Shown here one piece after another: positions 40,648-49,111 of a stretch of DNA of 64,000 bases. The position numbers and the translations under genes were made by a program. This stretch comes from Xanthocytophaga agilis (GTDB taxonomy: Bacteria; Bacteroidota; Bacteroidia; Cytophagales; 172606-1), in the NCBI RefSeq assembly GCF_030068605.1, contig NZ_JASJOU010000001.1, forward strand, positions 1,488,001 through 1,552,000, in the 5' to 3' direction. Numbering within the stretch: position 1 is the first letter of the stretch; each line of letters begins with the position of its first letter. The notes under the pieces are model-generated. The model worked only from the letters and a program-made list of their open reading frames with translations. It did no database searches and had not been told where the DNA came from.

Positions 40648-43257
40648 CTACTTATCTCGTTTCTGAGGAAGATTCCAGGTAACGGTAGTATAGTAAAATC
40701 CACCAATCTGAGGGCCACCCAGAAAAGATACATAGTAGTGATTGAACAGATTAGTAGCACCTATACGACTATCTAATGCACCAGAAAAATGATACGACAC
40801 CTGAGCATCTACCGTAGAATAAGAAGGCACATCTCCATTTACCAGAAAAGACTGCCAGTAATAACGGCTTTGCCACTTATAGGTCAGTCCGGCACCCAAA
40901 CCTTTCCAGATATGCTCATGAGCAATTCCCATATTCAATGTCCACTGTGGCGTATTAAACCCGTCTTCCAGTCCGTCATTGGAAGTTTTATGATCCAGTC
41001 TGGAAAACGATACATTGCCTCGTAATGACAAATCAGATGTAAGCATATACCGAAGTCCAACACTGGCTCCGTAGTTGTATACAGTAGTTTTAGAATTAGT
41101 CCATAAACGGTATCTGTCCTGTTTGGTACGGTCATACATATAAAAAGCCAGAGAATCCGGATTACTCCCTTTGGGAATATTGGCTTCAATCTGAGCCATA
41201 AAATTCTGATAGTAATTGTAATAAAAGTCTGCGTCCACATACAAATCCCCATCCAGCCACAACCCTTTATATCCCACCTCCAGCGACTGAATCTTCTCAG
41301 GTTTCAGATATGTATAGGTATTACGGGTAATTAACCCTGCATTCGCGACAATAAGACTATCCCGTTTGGAGGCGCCCAGCTTGTTCACTCCTGCATTGAC
41401 AGCAGATACAAAGGCATCTACAGAAGATCGGATATAAGAATTTTCAAAAATACCATTCGACATCACAGGCAACCCTCCTACCCTTTTTACTCCTCCACTA
41501 GTAACATTCGAAAAGCCTTCAAAAATGCTGGGAAAGCGATATCCACTCTGGAAGGAAGTTCTGAAGTGATGCATCTCTGATGGAGAATACACAACTGTAA
41601 CACGCGGGTTCCATTTCAGGGTAAAGTAATCTGACTTATCCCATCGCAATGTCAACCCTACCTTCACCTTAGACTGTGCAAAAGACCGGTTTAGCTGAAC
41701 AAACCCACCTGTTTTTCCATAGACCAGATTTTTGCCTGGCTCTGTAGGATTGATGAAATAATTGCCGTCAGGTACAATACTATACCGTCGATGGTCAAAT
41801 CCCAGATTAATGTCAATACCACTAGTGTTCTTAAATCCTTTCAAAAGGTTTTCGCCCAGATTGGCTTGCCCTTCTATATGAAACAGATACGCTTTTACCC
41901 GTAAGGCTGCACCAATGTCCCAGTTATTTACTGTTCGCAGTGTATCTATCTGCTTCTGAAATGCAGCAGTTCCTGGTACAGGCCTGCCTGCATCTGCAGC
42001 CTGACGGGCCACTTGTAGGGCATCAATAGTACTTTTATCTTGGGCAATAGCCTGAGTAAACCCCTGTGTAAAATCAGAGAACCACGTGTTATCTGTTTTA
42101 TATCCACGATCGATATTTTCGGCCATAGATCGTAGATTGTACGAATTTCTCGTATTTTCAGACGTCAGATACGTTCGAAGCTGCCAGCCGGGAGCACGCC
42201 ACTGAATGCTATACTGACCAAGCAGATAGTCTTCCAGACGGAACCGATTGGATCGCTGATAAATAGAATTCAGATAGGCAATCCGGTAGGCATAGATAAC
42301 TTCGTGTCCCTTTACAGGACGCCAGTGTAAAGCAATGTCACCCTTCCAGTTTCGCAGATGATAATCAGTCACATCCTTTTCTGCATATCCGGTACGGGCT
42401 ACTACAATATTTTTTCCATTTAAGGATAGCGTGCGTCGGTTAGCGGATTCATTTCCATAGGAATTTACAGGGTCTATTGCCGGATTGTCTGATCCAGTAA
42501 GTCCGGCCGAAGCATTGCCATTGGGAAACAAATCGGCTCTGTCATCAGCAATCCAGTCATAGCCACCTGTGTAGGAACCATTGATCTTAAAAGCCAGTTT
42601 AGACGAAAGTTTTTGTGCGTAACGCAAAGCCGTTTCAGAATACAACTGAGGAGAGATCTGTTTGTCAGCCACATGGTTTATACCTACCTTTTGCTGTATA
42701 CTCAGACCTGTATGTTCAAAAGGATTTCGGGTGAGAATATTGGCCAGGCCATTGATGGCATTCATTCCATACAACGCAGAAGCTGTACCCGGAATAACTT
42801 CCACACTCTCTACATCCAGATCTCCCGGAGCCATTGCACTGGCAATCGGAGCACCAATATGCGGAGCCTGGTTATCCATTCCATCCACAAGCTGCACAAA
42901 CCGCACATTGGTAGTATTGGCAAATCCACGGGTATTGAGCACTTTAAATCCAAGGCTGGGTACAATCATCTGCACTCCTTTGATATTCTCCAATGCATCA
43001 AAATAGGATGGCTGTGCCGAAAAGCGAATATCCCGGCTACTCATCTTTTCAATACTAACAGGAGATTGCAGAAGTTTCTCTTCCATCCGGGAAGCAGATA
43101 CCACAATCTCCGACAATGTAAATGTCTTTCCTGTTATAGAAGTATCTGTTCGTTGACTGGTTCGTGTAGAATCACGTGGGGATTGGGCAAAAGTATTACC
43201 TACAACCAGACAAAAAATAGCAATCAGAGTTGATGATAAGGGGTCAATATGCTTCAT
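40648..43257 (-). CDS. TonB-dependent outer membrane receptor
   Basis: 869 aa. Signal peptide ending NTFAQ (25). TonB-box region TFTLSEIVVSAS (about 46-57), a plug domain with RGFANTTNVRFVQLVDGMDNQAPHIG and VESVEVIPGTASALYG, then a 22-strand barrel with many aromatic-edged strands and a C-terminal VTWNLPQ. There is no carboxypeptidase-like N-terminal domain and no SusD partner, so it is more like siderophore/cofactor receptors than SusC. Ligand unknown. The 204-bp gap upstream shows no clear regulator site. Confidence 0.92.
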   Translation of the reverse strand: MKHIDPLSSTLIAIFCLVVGNTFAQSPRDSTRTSQRTDTSITGKTFTLSEIVVSASRMEEKLLQSPVSIEKMSSRDIRFSAQPSYFDALENIKGVQMIVPSLGFKVLNTRGFANTTNVRFVQLVDGMDNQAPHIGAPIASAMAPGDLDVESVEVIPGTASALYGMNAINGLANILTRNPFEHTGLSIQQKVGINHVADKQISPQLYSETALRYAQKLSSKLAFKINGSYTGGYDWIADDRADLFPNGNASAGLTGSDNPAIDPVNSYGNESANRRTLSLNGKNIVVARTGYAEKDVTDYHLRNWKGDIALHWRPVKGHEVIYAYRIAYLNSIYQRSNRFRLEDYLLGQYSIQWRAPGWQLRTYLTSENTRNSYNLRSMAENIDRGYKTDNTWFSDFTQGFTQAIAQDKSTIDALQVARQAADAGRPVPGTAAFQKQIDTLRTVNNWDIGAALRVKAYLFHIEGQANLGENLLKGFKNTSGIDINLGFDHRRYSIVPDGNYFINPTEPGKNLVYGKTGGFVQLNRSFAQSKVKVGLTLRWDKSDYFTLKWNPRVTVVYSPSEMHHFRTSFQSGYRFPSIFEGFSNVTSGGVKRVGGLPVMSNGIFENSYIRSSVDAFVSAVNAGVNKLGASKRDSLIVANAGLITRNTYTYLKPEKIQSLEVGYKGLWLDGDLYVDADFYYNYYQNFMAQIEANIPKGSNPDSLAFYMYDRTKQDRYRLWTNSKTTVYNYGASVGLRYMLTSDLSLRGNVSFSRLDHKTSNDGLEDGFNTPQWTLNMGIAHEHIWKGLGAGLTYKWQSRYYWQSFLVNGDVPSYSTVDAQVSYHFSGALDSRIGATNLFNHYYVSFLGGPQIGGFYYTTVTWNLPQKRDK

Positions 43258-43461
43258 GCAAGTGATTCGTTATTTCCTTGTAAATATATCGATTCCTACG
43301 AAACTATCTTGTGTGTTACTTTTCTTTTCCTACCTACTCTTAGTGATTAAGATAGCTGTTGTATATCCATTTAATTATTACATTCTATTATTTTACAACA
43401 GAAAGAAATAACATTTCCTAAGCCAATTTGTACCTTTCTGCCTGGAAAAGTCTCACATTCT

Positions 43462-43986
43462 ATGATCTCAACTAAAAATCTCACTATCAATACTATAGTT
43501 TTATTAATTGGCGCTTTTTTCATTCTTCTATGCTGGAACAATATAGCTGGCAATTATTTCCCTGAAAGTATCGCCGGATTCTGGCGCTTTGAACAGATAG
43601 CCCACTTCCTGGCTCTTTTTCTTATACTATCACAAAGTCAAATCATTATTCATAAACTATACTTTTCTGGCATTGTCATTAGCAATGTAATCATGATAAT
43701 GGGGTTCATGTTCAAAATTATGCATTGGCCTATGGCTATGGAACTTATTGTAGCAGGTTGTATGCTATCCATGCTGATATATGTGATAAGCTTCCTTATA
43801 AAATCTACCAAAAGCCATCTGGATATACTCAAGGTTCTATGGGTTTTGGTCATGTACATAACGGTACTATTAGTCATGTATGATGTACCTTACCGACATG
43901 AATGGATAGGACTTCCCAGTATTTTATTCTGGATTATGTTTTTTGATTTTGTTTACGTGACATATCGTAAAGCAGAACAAGCATGA
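43462..43986 (+). CDS. Membrane protein of unknown function, 174 aa
   Basis: Five hydrophobic segments (for example NTIVLLIGAFFILLCW, FLALFLILSQSQIIIH and VLWVLVMYITVLLVMY). It includes FKIMHWPMAMELIVAG, a phrase resembling the GldL-like FK-x-MHWP helix of gliding-motility/type IX proteins, although the rest differs. Its stop overlaps the next start by 4 bp (ATGA), so the two are translationally coupled. Confidence 0.7.
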   Translation: MISTKNLTINTIVLLIGAFFILLCWNNIAGNYFPESIAGFWRFEQIAHFLALFLILSQSQIIIHKLYFSGIVISNVIMIMGFMFKIMHWPMAMELIVAGCMLSMLIYVISFLIKSTKSHLDILKVLWVLVMYITVLLVMYDVPYRHEWIGLPSILFWIMFFDFVYVTYRKAEQA

Positions 43987-44552
43987 GAGGGGTTGTACTA
44001 ACTGTCAAATGGCAGATAACCTTATTCTTTATCTTCATTCTATTAGCTGGTTTTACTGCTAAGGCACAAAACCAGGAGATTCGAATCAAAGAGATCCGAC
44101 AGAAATACACGTTGATACATCAGCAACTTTTTGTATTAGATACAGTTCAAAAGGATCTGGAAGGATCATCAGAGGGTGGTAGTGTAACGGGATTTTACAA
44201 AAGTGGGAAGCTCCTGGCAATGAAAGCCACCTATTATGGGGAAACTGGCTATGTAACAACAGAATATTATCTGGAAAATGGAAATTCTTTTTTCATTCTG
44301 CGACAAGAGCACCGCTATAATCGTCCCATGTATTATGACAAAAAAGCAGCACAGGAAAATAACGATCCGGAAGCTTTTGACTCTCAAAAAACAACTGTCA
44401 AGGAGGATCGTTTTTACATGCATAATCAAATCCTAATTCGGTGGATCAATTCTTCGTCTGTCCAAGTTGTACAATCCTCATCAGAGTATAAATACAAAGC
44501 GCAGGAATTACTTACAGAAACAGCATCCCTCCAATCACAACTTGACAACTGA
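43983..44552 (+). CDS. Secreted protein of unknown function, 189 aa
   Basis: N-terminal signal (ITLFFIFILLAGFTAKAQ) and a mature part beginning NQEIRIKEIRQKYTLIHQ. Contains GSVTGFYKSGKLLAMKATYYGETGYVTTEYYLENG, an MORN-like or toxin/antitoxin YwqK-like strand pattern, and ends with a coiled segment. Translationally coupled to the preceding membrane protein. Probably periplasmic. Confidence 0.7.
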   Translation: MRGVVLTVKWQITLFFIFILLAGFTAKAQNQEIRIKEIRQKYTLIHQQLFVLDTVQKDLEGSSEGGSVTGFYKSGKLLAMKATYYGETGYVTTEYYLENGNSFFILRQEHRYNRPMYYDKKAAQENNDPEAFDSQKTTVKEDRFYMHNQILIRWINSSSVQVVQSSSEYKYKAQELLTETASLQSQLDN

Positions 44553-44632
44553 GATTAGTTTATATATTCTGTTTACATTATCACTCCTGTATTATTAATA
44601 GCCATTATACGATCTATCAAACCACCTTATTT

Positions 44633-44746
44633 ATGAAAGCAACCCTACGATTTGCAGGAATTAGTACTGACGATAGCACGTTGTTAAACGTAGTCCAGTT
44701 CATACAATTGGCAACTCGTGTAAAAGTTGTATTTTCTCTAAAATAG
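44633..44746 (+). CDS. Possible small protein, 37 aa
   Basis: ATG-initiated frame MKATLRFAGISTDDSTLLNV... ending VKVVFSLK-TAG in an otherwise empty 261-bp gap between two secreted-protein genes. The start is preceded by an AT-rich run. Could be chance; no family recognised. Confidence 0.2.
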   Translation: MKATLRFAGISTDDSTLLNVVQFIQLATRVKVVFSLK

Positions 44747-44813
44747 AGGTGTTAAATATAGTACGACCTGTTTACCTACAGTTGAAACCTTCCTTCATAC
44801 TCAGTCCTTCTCT

Positions 44814-45671
44814 ATGTATCTTTTAAAACACCTTTTATTTGCGATTCCTTTTCTGCTATCCACCCCACTTTATGCTCAAGAACCTGATGAACAATCTATT
44901 GTAGCAGAAGGATTTCGATTATACAAATCAGAAATGGCATCCTGGTATGGTACTGATCTGTTTCTAGAACATTTCTCGGGTAAAAAAGAACAGGCAGAAG
45001 GATATTTCTCTTATACAGAAGCAGAAGAAAATCGCTGTCTTTTCTTCTCCAGAGGAAATGAACCCAAAGTACTGGTTACTTTTATATTTGATGATACATT
45101 CAATACACAAACAGCTCGTATTGATACCACAGAACGAGCCTTTACTCCGCAGGAAAGAGATTTATACCTGATTCGCAAGAAAGCACTGACTCAGATTAAT
45201 CAGGATACATTATTTAAAAAATACCAAAACACCAGTCTTAACCTAATTCCTGTAGTGGATAAAGATTCAAGAAAAGTATATGTTCTCACAGGCCCTCAGA
45301 AACAAGGAGTAGTTATTATAGGCAATGATTATCTGCTTACATTTGATGAGAATAATCTGCTGGTATCTCAAAAACCCCTGCATAAAAACATCATCCCCAT
45401 CGACTATGCGAAAGACACAACTGGTGTAATTACCATGCATACACATCTTCCGGAAACAGGTGGCACTATTACACCAACAGATATTTGCACGTTGCTTTTG
45501 TATCAGAAATATGCTCACTGGCAGCAACATTATGTAGTCTCTCAAACCTATGTTTCAATCTGGGATTGTGCTTCAAACAAACTGGTGATACTAACAAAAG
45601 AAGCATGGAATAGGATCGAGAAACATCAGGACGAGAAAAAGAAAAAACAAAAGAAGAAGCGAGAGAAGTAA
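44814..45671 (+). CDS. Secreted protein of unknown function, 285 aa
   Basis: Signal peptide MYLLKHLLFAIPFLLSTPLYAQ, then a mixed alpha/beta chain with YKSEMASWYGTDLFLEHF and VLTGPQKQGVVIIGNDYLLTFDENNLL, and a strongly basic, Lys-rich tail (DEKKKKQKKKREK). HTHLPETGGTITPTDICTLLLY holds HxH and could bind metal. It resembles other Bacteroidota exported orphan proteins; no family assigned. Confidence 0.65.
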   Translation: MYLLKHLLFAIPFLLSTPLYAQEPDEQSIVAEGFRLYKSEMASWYGTDLFLEHFSGKKEQAEGYFSYTEAEENRCLFFSRGNEPKVLVTFIFDDTFNTQTARIDTTERAFTPQERDLYLIRKKALTQINQDTLFKKYQNTSLNLIPVVDKDSRKVYVLTGPQKQGVVIIGNDYLLTFDENNLLVSQKPLHKNIIPIDYAKDTTGVITMHTHLPETGGTITPTDICTLLLYQKYAHWQQHYVVSQTYVSIWDCASNKLVILTKEAWNRIEKHQDEKKKKQKKKREK

Positions 45672-45757
45672 ACGATAGTATTGAAATTCCGAAGTAAAAG
45701 GTCTCAAGCTCTATTACCTAAAATGAACTAAACCACATCTGTCTGTTTTTACACAAA

Positions 45758-46345
45758 ATGAAAAAACTTTTATTTCTGCTTATCTGGCTTCCTCAACTCC
45801 TCATAGCTCAGGAGATAAAATCTATCACCTCTGACGAATGGAATCAATTGGTTGACTATCTTGATCAAGAGCAATGGGAAGAGGCCAGCAAAACCTCATT
45901 CGGGTATCTGAACAGACTTTCCAAAGAAGAGCAGGAACTAGACCAGGCAGCTATGCTTCGATATATGTATCTGCTTTCACAGTCTGGTATGATGAACGAC
46001 CGGAAGCTCTCTAAGGACGAAGCGTTCAAAAATGTAAAAGAATTTAAAGGTAAAACTCTTATTCTACCAGGACATCCACTGGAAACCAAACAAGGTTTTA
46101 ATGTTATTCACCCTGCCAACAATAGAGCAGATACGCTAATGATTACTCAAAGCAATCACAAAGCCACCAATATCCTCTGTTTTGAGTACGTAATTCTGGA
46201 AAAGAAGCTCACTATGGCAGAGTTTGAAATGTTAAAAGGAAAGATTGGCCGTGTAAAGGGTAAGCTTAAATCCATTCATGTACATGGCAACTTTTTACCT
46301 CGCTTCCAGCTCTTTATTACCAAAGCAACTATGGAGGTAGAATAA
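45758..46345 (+). CDS. Secreted protein of unknown function, 195 aa
   Basis: Signal peptide MKKLLFLLIWLPQLLIAQ followed by a helical N-terminal half (ITSDEWNQLVDYLDQEQWEEASKTSFGYLNRL) and a beta C-terminal half (KTLILPGHPLETKQGFNVIHPA, GRVKGKLKSIHVHGNF). Co-directional with and 86 bp after the Lys-tailed protein; ends at a bidirectional terminator. Confidence 0.65.
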   Translation: MKKLLFLLIWLPQLLIAQEIKSITSDEWNQLVDYLDQEQWEEASKTSFGYLNRLSKEEQELDQAAMLRYMYLLSQSGMMNDRKLSKDEAFKNVKEFKGKTLILPGHPLETKQGFNVIHPANNRADTLMITQSNHKATNILCFEYVILEKKLTMAEFEMLKGKIGRVKGKLKSIHVHGNFLPRFQLFITKATMEVE

Positions 46346-46352
46346 ACAAGAC

Positions 46353-46384
46353 AAAGATAGCTTAAAAGCTATCTTTTGTTATTT
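46353..46384. terminator. Bidirectional terminator between convergent genes
   Basis: AAAGATAGCT (46353-46362), loop TAAA, AGCTATCTTT (46367-46376), then TGTTATTTTTT on the plus strand. It lies between the stops at 46345 (+) and 46379 (-). Confidence 0.75.
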
Positions 46385-48169
46385 TTTACCCATTGCCTCT
46401 GCTTCTCTAGCAGCTAACAAATAGATCAAAGAGGCTGTACCATCCATAGTGGGTTCATTGGTACTGTAGTCCCCGTAGTCGTCATGATATACTACCAGAT
46501 CGCTCTGAAAAGTGGCATACTCATCGGGTTCATGCAACTGGATACCAATTAGTTTCTTATAAATGCTTCCATATACTGGTCCATCTACCAGTCCACCATC
46601 AATAGGGTATTGTTTCAGATGGGTAAAGGCAGCATGTGGATCAGCAGGTGTATCTCCCCAGGCAGGTAAACCATATACCATAGAGGTTCCCCAGGGATTA
46701 CAGCCAAATAACCAGTCAATCGTAGCCTGCCCCAAGGCATCAAACTCATGGCTGTTTGTTAGCTTCTCATACCAAAAACACTGAATAGCAAAAGCCACAG
46801 TGAGGTTATTGCTGCACCAGATAAAGGGAACTCCTCTATAAAATGCATTGGCTTTGGCTTTATTCCAGACTTGTTCAATTCCTTTTTTATAGTATCCAAC
46901 TACCATTTCTCTATCCTTTCCTTTAACCTGTTGAGCCAACTCATAATGCCCCAGATTAATAAACGGATACCACTGGTAGTGAGCAGCAGTATCTTTACCC
47001 AGCCAGGGAGTAACCGATTCTTTTGTGGCATATTGCAGTGCTTCATTCCATTGTTTCTGCCAGGTAGCAGCCAGTTCCATGTCATCTACCCAGTTGTCTT
47101 CTGCATAGATGTAGGGAGACTTCACTGATACGGTTTGTGTCACACCAGGATTTTTCAAAGCGAAAGCATAGGCGGTTTTAGCTTTTTCCTGTAACTGATC
47201 ACTATATGCTTTGTCTGTCTGTTTATAGAGTTGAGCTCCTAAGGCAAATGCACTCACAAACTTGGCTGCCGTAGAAGAGGTGCCTGTAGTATGATTCATT
47301 CCCTTTCCCTGTTGCTGAGGCTCTCCATTAATAAAATACACCGGACGTTCATATCCCCGACCATACTGACTATCCTGAGCAGGCATACGCATAGAAATAT
47401 GATCTCTGTCATCAGCAATCTGGTTAAACATCCAGTCCGGACGAGGATGCATTTTCACTAGCCAGTCCAATCCCCACCGGGCCTCATCCAACACATCTGC
47501 CTGTTTATTTTTTCCTTCCAGTCCATTAGCCTGACGTATGTCTGTAAACACACCTGGAAAATCCCGATAAGCCATCAGCAGATGATAGGTCGCATTGGCA
47601 GATGTTGTCGCATACTGCAAATAATCCGTTGCATCATGCCACCCTCCTACTACATCCACATGACTACTGTCAGGAAGGCCCGCTTTTGTACCGTACAACG
47701 CATATCCATCATGCGTGTGACAACTATCTTTCAGATAAGGATTGAATCCGGTACGCTGCTGCCGCATATAACGTAAACAGAAATCGGCAGCCCCTTTGTA
47801 TACATCAGTCCCTATCCGAAACTGTGGTGATCGCACTCCTCCTGCCTGAAGATAAAACTGCCCTGTCCGCTGGAACTTAGAGAAATCAAGTCGGTAGGTA
47901 TCTAGAAAAGGTCCATAAGCTCCAAACGCTTTTCCAACATCCCCTTTAAAAACAACCTTCTTTGTAGTAGCATCCACTAGTTCAAACTCCTTAATCTGAC
48001 TTTTTTCTTTGGCACACCACACAGCCACCTTGATACCTACAGGTGTGTACCCTAACTGATTAATACGTATCCATGCCTGTACAAATGAAGTAGTATAGGT
48101 TGGTATATTGGTATAGCTCAGCCAGGAAGGCAGAAAAAAAAATACTAACGAGATACTTAATCTTTTCAT
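46379..48169 (-). CDS. Glycoside hydrolase family 9 (endoglucanase-like)
   Basis: 596 aa from ATG 48169 (MKRLSISLVFFFL, signal peptide). An N-terminal CelD-type Ig-like domain (WIRINQLGYTPVGIKVAVWC) is followed by the GH9 (alpha/alpha)6 barrel: DVVGGWHDATDYLQYAT holds the nucleophile-activating aspartates, and the C-terminal DYGDYSTNEPTMDGTASLIYLLA holds the catalytic acid Glu. The usual His near PADPH is kept. Expected to hydrolyse beta-1,4-glucan-type chains outside the cytosol. First-neighbour deacetylase (11-27 bp upstream) and the beta-helix enzyme suggest one polysaccharide operon. Confidence 0.92.
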   Translation of the reverse strand: MKRLSISLVFFFLPSWLSYTNIPTYTTSFVQAWIRINQLGYTPVGIKVAVWCAKEKSQIKEFELVDATTKKVVFKGDVGKAFGAYGPFLDTYRLDFSKFQRTGQFYLQAGGVRSPQFRIGTDVYKGAADFCLRYMRQQRTGFNPYLKDSCHTHDGYALYGTKAGLPDSSHVDVVGGWHDATDYLQYATTSANATYHLLMAYRDFPGVFTDIRQANGLEGKNKQADVLDEARWGLDWLVKMHPRPDWMFNQIADDRDHISMRMPAQDSQYGRGYERPVYFINGEPQQQGKGMNHTTGTSSTAAKFVSAFALGAQLYKQTDKAYSDQLQEKAKTAYAFALKNPGVTQTVSVKSPYIYAEDNWVDDMELAATWQKQWNEALQYATKESVTPWLGKDTAAHYQWYPFINLGHYELAQQVKGKDREMVVGYYKKGIEQVWNKAKANAFYRGVPFIWCSNNLTVAFAIQCFWYEKLTNSHEFDALGQATIDWLFGCNPWGTSMVYGLPAWGDTPADPHAAFTHLKQYPIDGGLVDGPVYGSIYKKLIGIQLHEPDEYATFQSDLVVYHDDYGDYSTNEPTMDGTASLIYLLAAREAEAMGKK

Positions 48170-48195
48170 GAAAGAAGTAAGCAAAGAAATAACAA

Positions 48196-49029
48196 TCAGG
48201 AATTTAACAAATCAGGTACTGTCACCAACCGATAGTTTCGGTTTTGCAATTCATCAATCAGCTGAGGCAGATACCGATAAAACTTATCTGTCCGACGTGG
48301 ATCGGTACCCAGATGAAGCAGAAGCATAAAACCGTTTAATCCGGAATCATGTTTCTGCTCATAGGTAAGTATGGATTGATAGATTCGTTCACTGGATACA
48401 TAACGATCTGCCATTTCAGGATAAGTATAATCTGCATTGCTACGTGTACCCGATGTAAAATTGACTAATTGCAAGCCAGCCTGTTGGGTCCACACAGCAA
48501 TAGAATCATTATACCACTCATATGGAGGCAAAAAATACGGCGCATCAGCAGATGAGATATTCCATCGCTTCAATTCCTTATAGGAATTGGCAAGATCTGT
48601 TGTAAACTCTTTTTTTGTCACCAGCAAGCTATCTCTCTTCTGCCAGTCACAATACAAGAGGTGTTTGTCGGAATGAGATCCCAGGTAGTGGCCATCGCTT
48701 TTCAGCTTTTTTATCACAGAATGAAAGACTGGATTACGGTAAAAATTTCCGGTAAGAAAAAATGAGGCCTTAATCTTCTTCTGTTTCAATGTAGTTGCAA
48801 CAAATTCTCCTCCATCCCCAAATTCATCTCCGGTAAATACCAATGCCAGCTTCTGAACAGTAGTATCTCCCCGCACAATAGCTCCCTTTACTTTTATCTG
48901 ATTTTTCTTATCAGAGGGAGAGATTATTCCTGAACTAATAACAAATGACTTGATCACAAAGCCACTTACCATCAGTACAGCAACAAATGCAATCAACCTG
49001 CTCGCTAGCGCATAAAAATTCGGTCTCAT
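48196..49029 (-). CDS. Polysaccharide deacetylase (NodB/CE4-type)
   Basis: 277 aa from ATG 49029; the frame upstream begins with a TTG only. N-terminal membrane anchor or signal (LIAFVAVLMVSGFVIKSF). NodB elements: FTGDEFGDGG (motif 1, Asp present but FDD altered to TGDE), FFLTGNF, HSDKH (metal-binding His pair in GSHSDKH), FLPPYEWYN and a late LLLHLGTDP. It would remove N- or O-acetyl groups from a glycan in the periplasm. The altered motif 1 leaves activity to be tested. Sits between the GH9 and beta-helix genes. Confidence 0.85.
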   Translation of the reverse strand: MRPNFYALASRLIAFVAVLMVSGFVIKSFVISSGIISPSDKKNQIKVKGAIVRGDTTVQKLALVFTGDEFGDGGEFVATTLKQKKIKASFFLTGNFYRNPVFHSVIKKLKSDGHYLGSHSDKHLLYCDWQKRDSLLVTKKEFTTDLANSYKELKRWNISSADAPYFLPPYEWYNDSIAVWTQQAGLQLVNFTSGTRSNADYTYPEMADRYVSSERIYQSILTYEQKHDSGLNGFMLLLHLGTDPRRTDKFYRYLPQLIDELQNRNYRLVTVPDLLNS

Positions 49030-49111
49030 TACCGTAATCAACTTAACAAATTTCGTTTTAAAACTTGGGGATCAGACCAGAAAGATATGTATTCTTCTGG
49101 TCTGATACATT

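Noticed and set aside
42613-43233. 206-aa frame opposite the TonB-dependent receptor
   Set aside because: Antisense shadow of a well-supported gene, with a Cys/His/Ser-rich composition typical of such shadows.
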